From NCBI RefSeq assembly GCF_040869045.1, contig NC_090320.1, forward strand, positions 244,342,978-244,406,977: a stretch of DNA of 64,000 nt, given 5' to 3'. The translations under genes and the position numbers were made by a program. Source of the DNA: Eurosta solidaginis (Eukaryota > Arthropoda > Insecta > Diptera > Tephritidae). The notes beneath the pieces were generated by a model. The model saw nothing but the letters and a program-made list of their open reading frames with translations, did no database searches and was not told the origin of the DNA. Below, one piece after another: positions 32,153-43,731 of this stretch. Numbering within the stretch: the first letter of the stretch is position 1; each line of letters starts with the position of its first letter.

Positions 32153-32529
32153 ATACATATATACAAATAAAAGAAGAACAGTTCGTTGAACTCTTTAAAT
32201 TCCTTTACAGTTACTCAAGATAATTTCCATTTTGTATATTTTTCGGTTTTCTACTAGCAAACAAAACTTTTATTTATTTATTTATTTAAATATTATTTAT
32301 TTATTTATATGTATAAAATCTCTTGTTACATTTTAAAATTGTTGCTTCTTGCATTCTGCGCCAGTATTCGTATTTACTCAAATGCATATATGTACATATG
32401 TATGTCTGTATCTTTGCATGTGAAGCTATAATGAAATGTAATGAAGGAATAATATTGAGAAAAAAATATTGAAGCGCGACTAAAACAATCTTTCAAGATA
32501 TCTACTAGCCATATTAAGGGTATAACGAG

Positions 32530-33775
32530 CGCCTACAGCTGACTCTAGAAAGCCCCGGTGGCTTGTCGAATAATCAATATGGATTTCGCAAATCAAGACC
32601 CACCGTAGATGCAATACAAACAGTCGTCAATATAGCTAGACAAGCTAACTCTGAAGGCCAAAATAAAAGGAAGTTCTGTGCACTGATTAGATTGGACATC
32701 AAGAATGCTTTTAACACTGCCAACTGGATGCAGATAAGGGCAGCGCTGCGAAGCTTCGGCACACCAGCTTACTTACGCAGAATAATTGGTAGCTTTTTTA
32801 AAGACAGAGTACTTCTTTTTGCCACGAATCAAGGAGCAAAAGATTACAACATCACTGGAGGCGTCCCACAGGGATCTGTTCTTGGTCCAATGATTTGGAA
32901 TGCAATGTATGATGGGGTGCTAAAAATTGATCTACCAGAAAACATACAAATTGTGGACTATACTGATGATATTGCAGTGGTAGTAGCGCCAAGAAACCGG
33001 ACTTGCTTCAAGCATAATGTAATGACGCCGTAGGAAGAATAAACGAGGCTGAACAATACGGCTTTGGAGTTGGCTAGCCAAAAGACAGAAGTGGTATTAG
33101 TAAGCTCTAAACGGTTGTCGAATGAGTTAGTCTTAACTGTTGGGGATCACCAAATCCCCTCAAAGGATTCTCTAAAATACTTAGGAGTGCACGTTGACTC
33201 TAAGTTAACTTTCAAAGAGCACTTCAGAGCGGTGGGAGAGAAAATTACCAAAGTTAATGGAGCACTTATGCGAATAACGCCTAATATTGGTGGTCGGAGC
33301 GAAGCTACCCGTCAGCTATTGTCCACAGTTACCAGCTCGATAATACTATACGCAGCACCAGTGTGGCACAGGTCTAAATGGACCCATCAAAATCATATAT
33401 TAGCAGCATACGGAAGCACGGCGAACTGAACTACAATCGCACGCAGATATTGAGTGGACATGGCGGTTTCAAAGAGTATTTATGGAAGCGTAGGATAGAG
33501 GAAGATCCTCTTTGACCAAGTGTACCACGGAGTTAGAAAACGCAGAACACGTCATGTTCCACTGCCCCCACTTTCACGAGGAAAAACTCACCTTGCATAG
33601 ATTTTTTGGGGAGGAACCTACCGCGAGAAATGTAATATCACAAAAGTGCATCAGGAAGAAATGCTGGACTGCAGTGAGCAAAATGGCATTTATAATCATG
33701 GCACGCCTGATGGGTGCTGAGAGGGAGCACAAAGAAATGCGCAGGCGAAGCAGTGGCGATTAAATCCACACTCAG
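32530..33775 (+). pseudogene. R1/jockey-type LINE reverse transcriptase, deleted and frameshifted
   Basis: It reads LSNNQYGFRKSRPTVDAIQT, then FCALIRLDIKNAFNTANWMQ (first catalytic Asp present), ITGGVPQGSVLGPMIWNAMY and VDYTDDIAVVV (catalytic box YTDD, both Asp kept). It shifts frame near 33030, continues through the thumb KYLGVHVDSKLTFKEHFRAV and SSIILYAAPVWH to ~33425, then lacks several hundred bases. The C-terminal zinc region resumes at ~33430-33770 (AEHVMFHCPHFHEE). The layout matches the LINE at the right edge of the window, which keeps the part deleted here. Confidence 0.85.
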
Positions 33776-33924
33776 AGCAAATAGCAGGAACCTGGATGCA
33801 GGGACAACAGTAGGTTCTTACAAAATAAGAATTATGGAACGCCACCCTGCAGTAATGCGGAAGTGGTACGGGGGTGGGCGACGGTTCTAAAACTGAGGTT
33901 GTTTTTTAGTCTAGGGACACACGG

Positions 33925-34430
33925 TTGCTGCGACGGCAGCAATATGGTGCATTAGGCATACCCGAAAGATCGCTGACTCACGTACGAAACAAATCAAGGT
34001 CAGAGAAATGTGAGGATAACTGGAATGCTTCGTATGACAGCCTCCTTCGCTTACACATGCCAGGGAGCGCTTTTCTTGTCGCTTTCGCAGGCGCCTGCGT
34101 AATTGGGAGCTGTGACACAGCTTAAATTAAACCAAGTAACGAACAGTGTTAATAAAAGGATGAGTAAATATGGACTTCGGCTTCTGACAGCGAAAACTGT
34201 GATCCTGATCTTCACGAAAAGACGAATTCCCACCATAATCACTTTGATGGTTGAGGAACAGCAAGTACAAACATGCAGCTCCACTATATAATTTGGCGTG
34301 CGGCTAGATAGCAAGGCAACCTTCTCAGAACACTTTCAAGGGGCCTGCGAGAAAACTGCGCAGACCGTAGGGTACCTAATTTGATTAGGTGCACAAATCC
34401 TGATAGCTTCACTCAGTAGGTGTCGCCTGT
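33925..34430 (+). pseudogene. LINE reverse transcriptase thumb fragment
   Basis: After unreadable sequence, LLTAKTVILIFTKRR and, one frame over, FGVRLDSKATFSEHFQGACE resemble the 'K-T-x-x-x-x-F-T-x-R ... L-G-V-x-L-D' thumb of R1-type LINEs. Degenerate. Confidence 0.55.
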
Positions 34431-34895
34431 ACTGCTGCTGATCTACTGCGCCAGGGGCATTAACGAACCGACGGCATTATCATATTATTTTAGTTTCTTT
34501 TCTGATATTGGTCTAATTACCTTGCAATTGCCCAAATTGATTAATGATTACATTGAAGGCATACCCCATGGGCATAAATGTGTCTGAGTGAGTTGACGGA
34601 CAATTCCATGCATCTTTTCTCTCTACCTAACCTATCCTAAATTGTGAAATGATATTCACAACTCGTTACACAAGAGTTTTGTCACCTTTGCAGATTGGAA
34701 CATGGGCTTTTCAATAGCAGAAGAAGCGTAGAAGGGATGAGCAGCAATGGAAAGGTACGGATTGGAGACAAGCCCTCTCCATCAGTGGAAATAATGACGT
34801 GAAGACGCAATAACTCCTTATGTAGTGACTTTATGAGCTCGAATAGGAAACTAGTCCTCTTCATTCGGCGCAAAAATATTCAATACAAAAACAAA
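34431..34895. other. No gene recognised
   Basis: Nothing supportable. Confidence 0.4.
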
Positions 34896-35994
34896 CAAGT
34901 AAAGGTGTCTAAGTTCGGGTGTAACCGAACATTATATACTCAGCGTGAGCTCCAATTGTACATTTCATTTCAGATAAACTACTTTTATAAATAATACGTG
35001 GCACCGCCCGTTTAAAAACAAATGTCTCCTCATTTCCTCTTATTCAAAACTATTTTTTGCTAAGTTATAGCTTATTATTCTAGTCTACGACCCTTTTAAA
35101 CTTCTTCTATATCTAAGTTGCCGTGGCCTTTAACCGATCCAGTACATTTTTAATGGAACTATTTTCTGCTATAAGGAATTTTGTTACGATATGTAAATTT
35201 TTCTTCGAGTTATGACTCCCGAAAACATAGAAAATTGCTTAGTCATAAAAGGAGCGGTGCCATGCCCATTTTTTAAAATTTGAAGTTTTTCCTATTTATT
35301 GTTATAAATCCACTTGGTAAATGAAATACCAGTGATATAAAGGTCTTTTTTGCAAAGATATAGCTTATTTTATTCGTCCACGACCCTTTTAAAAATCTTT
35401 TATATAAAAGTGGGCGTGGTCCTTAACCGGTTTCGTTAATTTTTCTTCCAAGCATTTCTTATAGTAAGGGCAACCTCTCTGCCAAATTTTGTACCAATAG
35501 GTTTAACGATTTTTGATTTATGATTAATAATATTAGTAAAATTTATTTTATCACAAGTGCGCGATGCCACGCCCATTTAAAAATTTTTTTTGAAATTTTT
35601 ATCAAGAGTCTCAATATCATTCCACGCGTAAAATTTCAACATCCTAGGTGTATTATTAACTAAATAATCAGTTTTTTTGTGTTTTCCAAAATGTTACATA
35701 TATAAAATATATAAATAGTGGGCGTGGTTATCATCCGATTTCGCTTATTTTCAATACCAATCTATTCTGGGTCCAGATAATCTCGTGTACCAAATTTGGT
35801 GAAGGTATCCCAATATTTACTCAAGTTATCATGTTAACGGGCAGACGGACGGACATGGCTCAATCAAATTTTTTTCGATACTGATGATTTTGATATATGG
35901 AAGTCTATATCTATCTCGAGTCCTTTATAACAGTACAACCAACCGTTATCCAATCAAAGTTAATATATTCTGTGTGCAAAGCACGCTGAGTATA
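34896..35994 (+). mobile_element. Helentron/DINE-1-like repeat, copy A
   Basis: The 5' end has the hairpin GTTCGGGTGTAACCGAAC, then TATACTCAGCGTG. The 3' end has CACGCTGAGTATA, the exact inverse. The body has alternating 'GTGGGCGTGG', 'gccacgcccatt' and 'accaaattt' words and, near the 3' end, GGGCAGACGGACGGACATGG. No coding capacity. Assignment to Helentron/DINE-1 rests on the subterminal inverted repeats, 5' hairpin and tetranucleotide tract, and is an inference. Confidence 0.7.
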
Positions 35995-36043
35995 AAAAAA
36001 TTTAATAAATTTCATATTATGTATTTCCGACCAGTTCTTATTG

Positions 36044-36731
36044 AATCTGAAGGTATATTATTAGGCTTTTCCGGTCTAAGTTTTTATATATATAATATAA
36101 GAAAACAAAACAGCGTTATCACAACACATAATATCAAGTGGACACTCAGCTGAATTTACTAATGCGAAGATTATTGACAGGGAACGGAAAGAAACAACAA
36201 GATACACTTTAGAAAGCCTGAGAATCATGGAAAGAAGAGAAAAGATGATTAACAAGAAAGAAGATACAGAAAATATAGCATCTGCTTACATTACGTGTTT
36301 AGGAAAATAATTTTTAGTATTGACGAGATTACCATAGCGTTAAGTTGGTATTGATTTACTGTCCATAAATGTTCAATGTTTTTATGTTTTTAAAAAAGTG
36401 TTGTATGTTCAAAGACAATAGTTTTAAATAATTTCAAAAGAGGAAAACTCCTCAGCAAAGTGCAATATTGTAAGTTGGTTTTTCATGTATTATTATCTGT
36501 TTTTAGTTGATTTTTCATACGGATTTATCAAACTCCATAGATTTCGTATGTAATTTAACATTTTTGTATTTTGTTGTTTGTAACAGATTTAACAAATAAA
36601 CACATACCCCTGATGATGCTAGAAAGTTATTAGCGAAACGTTGGGTTAGAAAAGTGGAATAATTTAATTTTATTTCGCACTTAAAAAACAAAAACTTAGA
36701 CCGGAAAAGCCTAATAATATACCTTCAGATT
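36044..36731. repeat. Foldback unit with 42-bp perfect inverted repeats
   Basis: 36044-36085 and 36690-36731 are exact inverse copies (inner word TTAGGCTTTTCCGGTCTAAG). The 604 bases between are AT-rich. Near the right arm they contain CTGATGATGCTA..TAGCGAAAC (36612-36640), a stem-loop described in the findings. No target duplication identified. Element type unknown. Confidence 0.7.
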
Positions 36732-36739
36732 AAATAAAT

Positions 36740-37137
36740 TTCGTTTTTGGTTGAACACCTTCGAAACGGCTCCACCGATTCTCATGGCATACTGAGTAGA
36801 TCGGAGAATCTGCCAACATCTATTTTTCATACCCCTAAATAGTAAGGGTAGCTCACCCGTTAATTGTTTTTCTTTTTTTATGAAACAGCATTCAAAAATA
36901 CTGGGACTGGGACTGGGACTCGGACTGGGAATAGGGGATGGAGAAGGATAACAAGAACTAAAGAGAAGAAAATCGAGGGCAGGAGAAACAAAATGAAAGA
37001 AATAGGATAGATGAAAATAGGGATATAGGAATAGATGGAGCAGAGGAGAGCGAGGGAGATAGATAGAAAGGAAAGGGTGGAAAAGAAGGTGACAGTGATG
37101 TAAAAGTTATATAGCTAGACCAAAGTTGGGGCAGAAC
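36740..37137. repeat. Purine-rich repeat
   Basis: It begins with a segment containing GAAACGGCTCCACCGATTCT. A (GGGACT)n run lies at ~36901-36930, then an almost pure A/G tract to ~37090. Similar purine tracts occur at 15340-15440, 49780-49985 and 51770-51850. Non-coding. Confidence 0.55.
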
Positions 37138-37139
37138 AA

Positions 37140-38764
37140 CGCGTGCCCGGTCTGCTACTTAGTATATATAGTTCTATAGGTGGACGCCTTTTCGCGATAT
37201 CGCCATAAAGGTGGACCACGGGTGACTGTAGAATATGTTTGTACGATATGTGTATCAAATGAAAGGTGTTAATAAGTATTTTAAAAGGGAGTGGGCCTTA
37301 GTTCTATAGGTATAAAGGTGGGCCAGGGGTGACTCTGGAATGTGTTTGTACGATATAGGTATCAAATTAAAGGTATTAATGAGGGTTTTAAACGGCGTGA
37401 AGGCGTTTTCGAGATATCGACCAAAATGTGGACCAGGGTGACCCAGAACATCTTCTGTCGGGTACCGCTAATTTATTTATATATGTAATACCATGAACAG
37501 TATTCCTGCCATGATTCCAAGTGGTGTTGATTTCGCCCTGCAGAACTCTTCCATTTTCTTCTACTTAATGTGGTAGGTGTCACATTCATTTTACAAAGTT
37601 TTTTCTAAAGTTATATTTCGCGTCAAAAACCAATCCAATCACCATGTTTCATCCCTTTTTTCGTATTTGGTATAGAATTATGGCATTTTTTTCATTTTTC
37701 GTAATTTTCGATATCGAAAAAGTGGGCGTGGTCATAGTCGGATTTCATTCATTTTTTATACCAAGATAAAGTGAGTTCAGATAAGTACGTGAACTAAGTT
37801 CAGTAAAGATATGTCGATTTTTGCTCAAGTTATCGTGTGAACGGCCATGCGGAAGGACAGACGGACGACTGTGTATAAAAACTGGGCGTGGCTTCAACCG
37901 ATTTCGCCTATTTTCACAGAAAACAATTAACGTCATAAAATCTATGCCCCTACCAAATTTCAAAGGATTGGTAAATTTTTGTTCGACTTATGGCATTAAA
38001 AGCATCCTAGACAAATTAAATGAAAAAGGGCGGAGCCACGCCCATTTTGAAATTTTCTTTTATTTTTGTATTTTGTTGCACCATATCATTACTGGAGTTG
38101 AATGTTGACATAATTTACTTATATACTGTAAAGATATTAAATTTTTTGTTAAAATTTTACTTAAAAAAATTTTTTTTTTTAAAAGGGGGCGTGTTCCTTC
38201 TCCGATTTTGCTAAGTTTTATTAAGCGTACATATAATAATAGGAGTAACGTTCCTGCCAAATTTCATCATGATATCTTCAACGACTGCCAAATTACAGCT
38301 TGCAAAAGTTTTAAATTACCTTCTTTTAAAAGTGGGCGGTGCCACGCTCATTGTCCAAAATTTTACTAATTTTCTATTTTGCGTCATAAGTTCAACTCAC
38401 CTACCAAGTTTCATCGCTATATCTGTCTTTGGTAATGAATTATTGCACTTTTTGGGTTTTTTGAAATTTTCCATATCGAAAAAGTGGGCGTGGTTATAGT
38501 CCGATATCGTTCATTTTATATAGCGATCTGAGATGAGTGCTCAGGAACCTACATACCAAATTTAATCAAGATATCTCAAAATTTACTCAAGTTATCGTGT
38601 TAACGGACGGACGGACGGACATAGCTCAATCAAATTTTTTTTCGATCCTGATAATTTTGATATATGGAAGTCTATATCTGTCTCGATTCCTTTATACCTG
38701 TACAACCAACCGTTATCCAATCAAACTTAATATACTTTGTGAGCTCTGCTCAACTGAGTATAAA
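37140..38764 (+). mobile_element. Helentron/DINE-1-like repeat, copy B, 5' truncated
   Basis: The 5' hairpin is missing. It begins inside the 130-bp 'ttctataggtggacgcc' module (about two units), continues through the GTGGGCGTGG body with the pyrimidine tracts, ACGGACGGACGGACGGAC at ~38603, and the usual 3' end GAGCTCTGCTCAACTGAGTA. Confidence 0.7.
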
Positions 38765-38989
38765 AACCAAAAATATTTCCCCCAATTCAAGAAGAGTCTG
38801 CCTTCATTTAAGGTTTTCACTTTTGGTCTAAAAAGCTTGCCCTCAGACCCATTGTGCAGCGCCATGGTCCACTCATCACACCATAGGCATCCGTACACAT
38901 ACACGCACATATACTACAAAACTTTTAATTTGATATGTAAATATTTTCATTTTTGTTGCATTGCCTTTATTTATTTTTAAATTTAGCTG

Positions 38990-39060
38990 CACATTATTGT
39001 TGTTGTTGTTGTTATTATTATCATGCATATACAAATTATTTATTATTATTATTGTTATTA
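38990..39060. repeat. (TTG)n and (TTA)n simple repeats
   Basis: Two interrupted trinucleotide runs. The surrounding 38765-39390 shows no gene; a 136-codon frame over it is low-complexity. Confidence 0.7.
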
Positions 39061-39390
39061 TCAACATCGCTCAGTGTGTTTGTGTGTGCGTGTGTATGTA
39101 ATTCGATGTCTTTTATTGTCACAATTCTTGTTGGTGTTGCTCATGCAGCTTTATTGTTGTTATTGCCTTCGATGTGTCGCGTCGATTTAATCTTATTAAT
39201 ACATTTACGTGAATATCTGTTGATATTAAAATTTCTTCTTAAATATGTATTTATTTATTTATATACTTGCATTGTTTTTATTTGGAATTTTTTTTTTTTT
39301 TTTTTGCTTTTTTTGACCATAAAACTTGAGATACGCTGGCCACTGAGTTCATTGACTTCTTAAGAGACGTAACACTTTCTTAAATTACTA

Positions 39391-40045
39391 ACAACCCTGC
39401 AAAAAATGTGATTAGTCAAGGATGAATCCGGGATGAGTCACAAAGGAGTATGCGATACCAGTTTTGATCTCTTTGTATGAGTTGAACTGTTCCCTTTTGT
39501 TGGAGCATCTCCTATTAAGAGACTAATTGTACCCATTTATACCCGAAAGCGATCGATAGGACCAATCCTCTTTGTACCCATATGAGAACATGAGAACATA
39601 AGAAGACTTGTCTCTTTTCGATTCTATAAGGGCTCAAATAGGGTTCAGACGCATTTTTCATGACCGAAACACAATCGAAGGGTTTGTCAAGCTACAAAAT
39701 CTATCTGAGCGAGCAGAACAGCTTTTCTAAATGGAATAAAAAATTATCTCGGAAAATTTAACCCTAACTCAGACGTAGTCGTTAACACCTAGTAATTTAG
39801 GTTCGGTATAGGGCTCCGCATTTTTCTTAAATAATTCGATTCAATCACCTGTAATCTTTTTTATTTTACTTCGTTGCTATTTTTTTTTAATACTTCTTAA
39901 AGTGGGCTATATAGATATCAAACTGACTAATCCCAACTGTAGCCCAAAGGGACTATAGGGGATCAATTATGCCCAAATATAGACAAAAGAGATCAATCGG
40001 AGACCAATCTCCTTTGGGATTAATTGCACGATTTTTTCCAGATAA
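39391..40045 (-). mobile_element. Non-autonomous TIR element, CCCTGCAAAAAAT family, copy 2
   Basis: Inverted relative to 599-1187, with the same terminal CCCTGCAAAAAAT at 39390. Its other end is decayed (TTTTTTCCAG instead of TTTTTTGCAGGG). It is about 65 bp longer than copy 1. Confidence 0.65.
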
Positions 40046-40269
40046 TATTCTTTTTTCCTGTTTTTTTTTTGACTATGTGAATTAAATCGGTAATATCAAA
40101 TTCGGTAGTCCATAGTTCTTCTTCAATATTCAGTGGTTGGTTGGGGTTTTAACTCGATGTGATGTTAGCTTGAAACCGTCTGTCGGACGGATACTACTAT
40201 TTTAGTTTGAGGGCTGCATACACTTTCAATTGGTGCCAAATCGTTTACTTCGGAACTCTTAACACATAT

Positions 40270-40724
40270 TGTAACGAATTCTGGGGATTTCTGATAGTTA
40301 TGCAAGTTCTGCTAACGTTCGTATCGCTAAACGTTGAATAAATCACTCCAATATTCAGTATTGCAAACTGGTCTTTATTTAGATTACTTTGAGAGTAGTA
40401 CTTCAAAATTTACTTCACAACCAATAGCGTGTTTAAATCAAAACTCTGCTTGCGGTGTTTTTATACTCTCTGTTGCTGCGCCCGCATATTTCTCCAAAGG
40501 TCTAGACGTTTCACCTTCTAAAACTTTTTTTTCTCCTGCTTGGTAATTAGTTACATGCGTGTGTATGCGTGTGATGATTACATGTGTTTGTGAGTATCTC
40601 CTCGTTGCCTTGTATGTATGTGTGTAAATGGTGACTGATTTGTTCATGTACACAAGAGTGGCAAGAGTTTACTGTTGTTGTGCCTTTATTTACTAACAAC
40701 ATAGCGATGCTAAAATTCGCCACA
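40270..40724 (-). repeat. Solo gypsy-type LTR
   Basis: TGTAACGAATTCTGGGG to AAAATTCGCCACA, related to the LTRs at 1911 and 7470. A perfect 4-bp duplication ATAT flanks it (40266-40269, 40725-40728), so it is a recombinational solo LTR. Confidence 0.88.
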
Positions 40725-41010
40725 ATATATTGTCTAAGACGGACATAAGCTTCATAATCCTTAAGGAACTTTTGTGTTTAAGAGCTCGGAACTATGAAAG
40801 ACAATATTTTTGCAGTCCTAGCCAAACTTAAATTATTGCAGTGCTGTGCAGTATCCTGACTATATCAAAAAACAGACCTGTAGTATTTGAGGTGAGGTAC
40901 TAACCAATTAAAATGATAAGCTGCGACTTTCTACTTCTGCAAAGCGTATGCTTCATGCAATAAATGCCCCACGAACATTGCTATAAGTTGTTTTTCTCAT
41001 GTTATGTTGT

Positions 41011-41505
41011 GTCATGGAACATCTCCATAAGCACTATGATGAGATCTGGCACCTGCCAATACAGCCTTTTGATCCAGACAAGCAATAGGAGGCCCTATGC
41101 AAAATCCACACGGAATCGGTAAACGCATTTGCCAGTACGCGCCCGGTGAATTCTGTTATCAATATGCAATATCTTACTCTTGCGGAAGAAGTAAGCACAT
41201 TACCAAAAGAGACACGAGTCACCCAGGCCCAACTTCGTTCTGGATACTGAAACAAGTTAATCTCTTAGTTGTCCAGAATAAACCCCGACATATGTAATGT
41301 ATGTCCTGCATGCGATGTGTCCACACATGACACCTACCACCTTGTCAACTGTAATGTGGAACCTACGCCTGTAACACCAATCTCCCTATGGCTCCCCTCT
41401 CTTGAAACGGCCAGTCTTCTTGGACTACCGTTAGAGGAATTTGATAAAAATTTGTGAGTGGTCGTGCCCATTGAATGGGGCGAAGCACTGTTAACACAAC
41501 AACAA
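41011..41505 (+). pseudogene. Jockey-type LINE C-terminal end
   Basis: It reads MEHLHKHYDEIW, then a conserved C-terminal segment VNSVINMQYLTLAEEV..LRSG. After a frameshift a zinc motif CNVCPACDVSTHDTYHLVNC follows, then LPLEEFDKNL and stop at 41456. The tail after the stop ends in ACAACAACAACAG at ~41505, a (CAA)n 3' end. 5' truncated. Confidence 0.8.
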
Positions 41506-42003
41506 CAGGGGCCGTTAACAATGATATCTCTTTTCCACACTTTTAGTGCGGGCCAATTATTTGATAGGAGTGACAGACTGAAAGGACACTCTGAAGTGCG
41601 GCGGCGAGAATGAATAAGGGAGACAATTGTGATATAATTGCAGCACAGATTTACGATTTTCAGTATCAGAGATAGATGGAGAGCGAGAAATTCATCTAAT
41701 GCCGGGATCCGGTGGCTCCATAGGCTGTAGAGCGGAACCTTCTAGCTTCACAGCCTATTGTTTCGGCCGGGAAGAGTGTTGGGTATGGAGTGCAACAACA
41801 ATTCTCACATTAAAGATTTAACCATCAGCACCGCTACTGAAGCTGAACTTTTAACACTGGTCTGCAATAAGAATGATCTAAATTCCGATGTCGAGACCAC
41901 ACTGTTCAAGGAACATGTTCAAACTTCGAAATCTACGCAGATATAGACATAAAGTTAAAAATGCCAAAAGGACCATGCTTAATTGTATCTTGAACGAAAT
42001 AAC

Positions 42004-42600
42004 GTCTGGCAGAGACCGTATTACTTCACTAGCTCACTTGGAAGGGGGGAGGGGGGCAAGAGGGGTAGATTGTCGAGATTAATGGAGGGTAAGTATTTCG
42101 AGAACAGAAAAGTCCCAGTTCTCTCTACCATTTTTGAGTATTAAATCTCTCCTTCTTGACTTTATCTATTCCCACCTCCGCGAGGGTTAAGGGAACATCT
42201 CCATAAGCACTATGATGAGATCTGGCACCTGCCAATGCAGCCTTTTGATCCAGACAAGCAATAGTAGGCCCTATGCAAAATCCACACGGAATCGGTAAAC
42301 GCATTTGCCAGTACGCGCCCGGTGAATTCTGTTATCAATATGCAATATCCTACTCTTGCGGAAGAAGTAAGCACATTACCAAAAGAGACACGAGTCACCC
42401 AGGCCCAACTTCGTTCTGGATACTGAAACAAGTTAATCTCGTCTGACAGAGACCGTATTACTTCACTAGCACACTTGGAGCGGGGGAGGGGTCCAGAGGG
42501 GTAGATTGTCGGGATTAATGGAGGGTAAGTATTTCGAGAACAGAAAAGTCCCAGTTATCTCTACCATTTTTGAGTATTAAATCTTTCCTTTTTGACTCTT
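42004..42600 (+). repeat. Duplicated, internally deleted copy of the LINE end
   Basis: 42192-42440 repeats 41016-41263 almost exactly, and 42441-42597 repeats 42004-42164. The order is X-W-Y-X'-Y', so a unit X-W-Y was duplicated in tandem and the second copy lost W (about 740 bp, 41264-42003). Confidence 0.8.
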
Positions 42601-43731
42601 CCAATGTCTTCTCGGCGGAGGTTCAACCAACATAGAAGGCAGCTAGACTACATGTGTCTCACCTGCATCGATAGGGCATCTCAATGTCTTCCTTTGCTGG
42701 GCCTCTACGCACTGCAACAGCTCCGTATGATATCCATTTGGTTATCTCCCGAGGAGAAAATACTGCAACGAGCTTGCTGTGGAATAATTTTGGGGCCCCA
42801 AGTTCTTTTCGTCCGTGTTTTGATAGGAAAGATATGAGTTACTAACCCGACTAAAAAACTACATTGACAGTTTATGGAGGGTCATCACATCGCACAGATG
42901 TTTCGACGATGGCATTCAAATTCAGAATTCCAATTTTGGTTCAGAGAACTACAATTCAAGTTCAAAATCTCCAATTTAAGTTTAGAAAACTGCAATAGAA
43001 GTTTAGAAAGTTAAAAGTAGCTCGATCCTTTTTCTGTTATCTTGGAAATGACCCAAATTGTAAATTGTAACTTTCTGGACATAAACTGCAAAAGGTGTCA
43101 AATAATCTGCAGGGCATAGGAAGAATCCAAATAAAAATTTGAGCTTTTTTGCTACCGTGATCACGTTGTTAGGGAGTTTGGCTAAAAGTCCACCTTCTAG
43201 AAAGCACTTTTTCAATAGCGGTCACTTCTCGGGTTGTGTCGCAACTCCAATTCGAACGAAGTTCCGTAGCATCCCTAATATGGACGCATGCCTCTAAAAT
43301 AATATGATAAAGTAAAAAAAGTTGTAAACAGGGTACGTGAAATTTGGTAACCCTATCATCCATAAATACTTATACCTTTACATACATGGGTACAAAAATA
43401 TTTATGTACACAAAAACATACCATAAATATCGACAGATGGCTTGTGAAGCATTATGATCTCATAGAAATTTTGTTTGACCTAATTCCAGCAAAGATTTGT
43501 GAGAATTGAAGATACACCCCCTTTTGCTATAAAGAGATTTATGATATTACATCTAAAACATAAAAAAGTTAACGGATGAGTTGTATTTTTTTTTTCTTCG
43601 CAACGAGGGAAGCTTATCTAAAACTTCTAATAACCGCACAAAAAAATTGTTAAACACAACTTTGATTTGGCGTTGAGCGAATTCAATACGAATCATCTTT
43701 AGTACCAAGCAAAAAAAAAAATACCAGAAAA
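42601..43731. other. No gene recognised
   Basis: A short run of 'aattcaagttcaaaatctccaa' near-repeats at 42910-43010. Otherwise nothing supportable. Confidence 0.4.

Noticed and set aside
36600..36650. Canonical hammerhead ribozyme
   Set aside because: The core strands are present, but the stem register is off by one and no helix III or cleavage triplet was found.
38953..39363. 136-codon frame
   Set aside because: Runs over TTG/TTA microsatellites and poly(T); low complexity.
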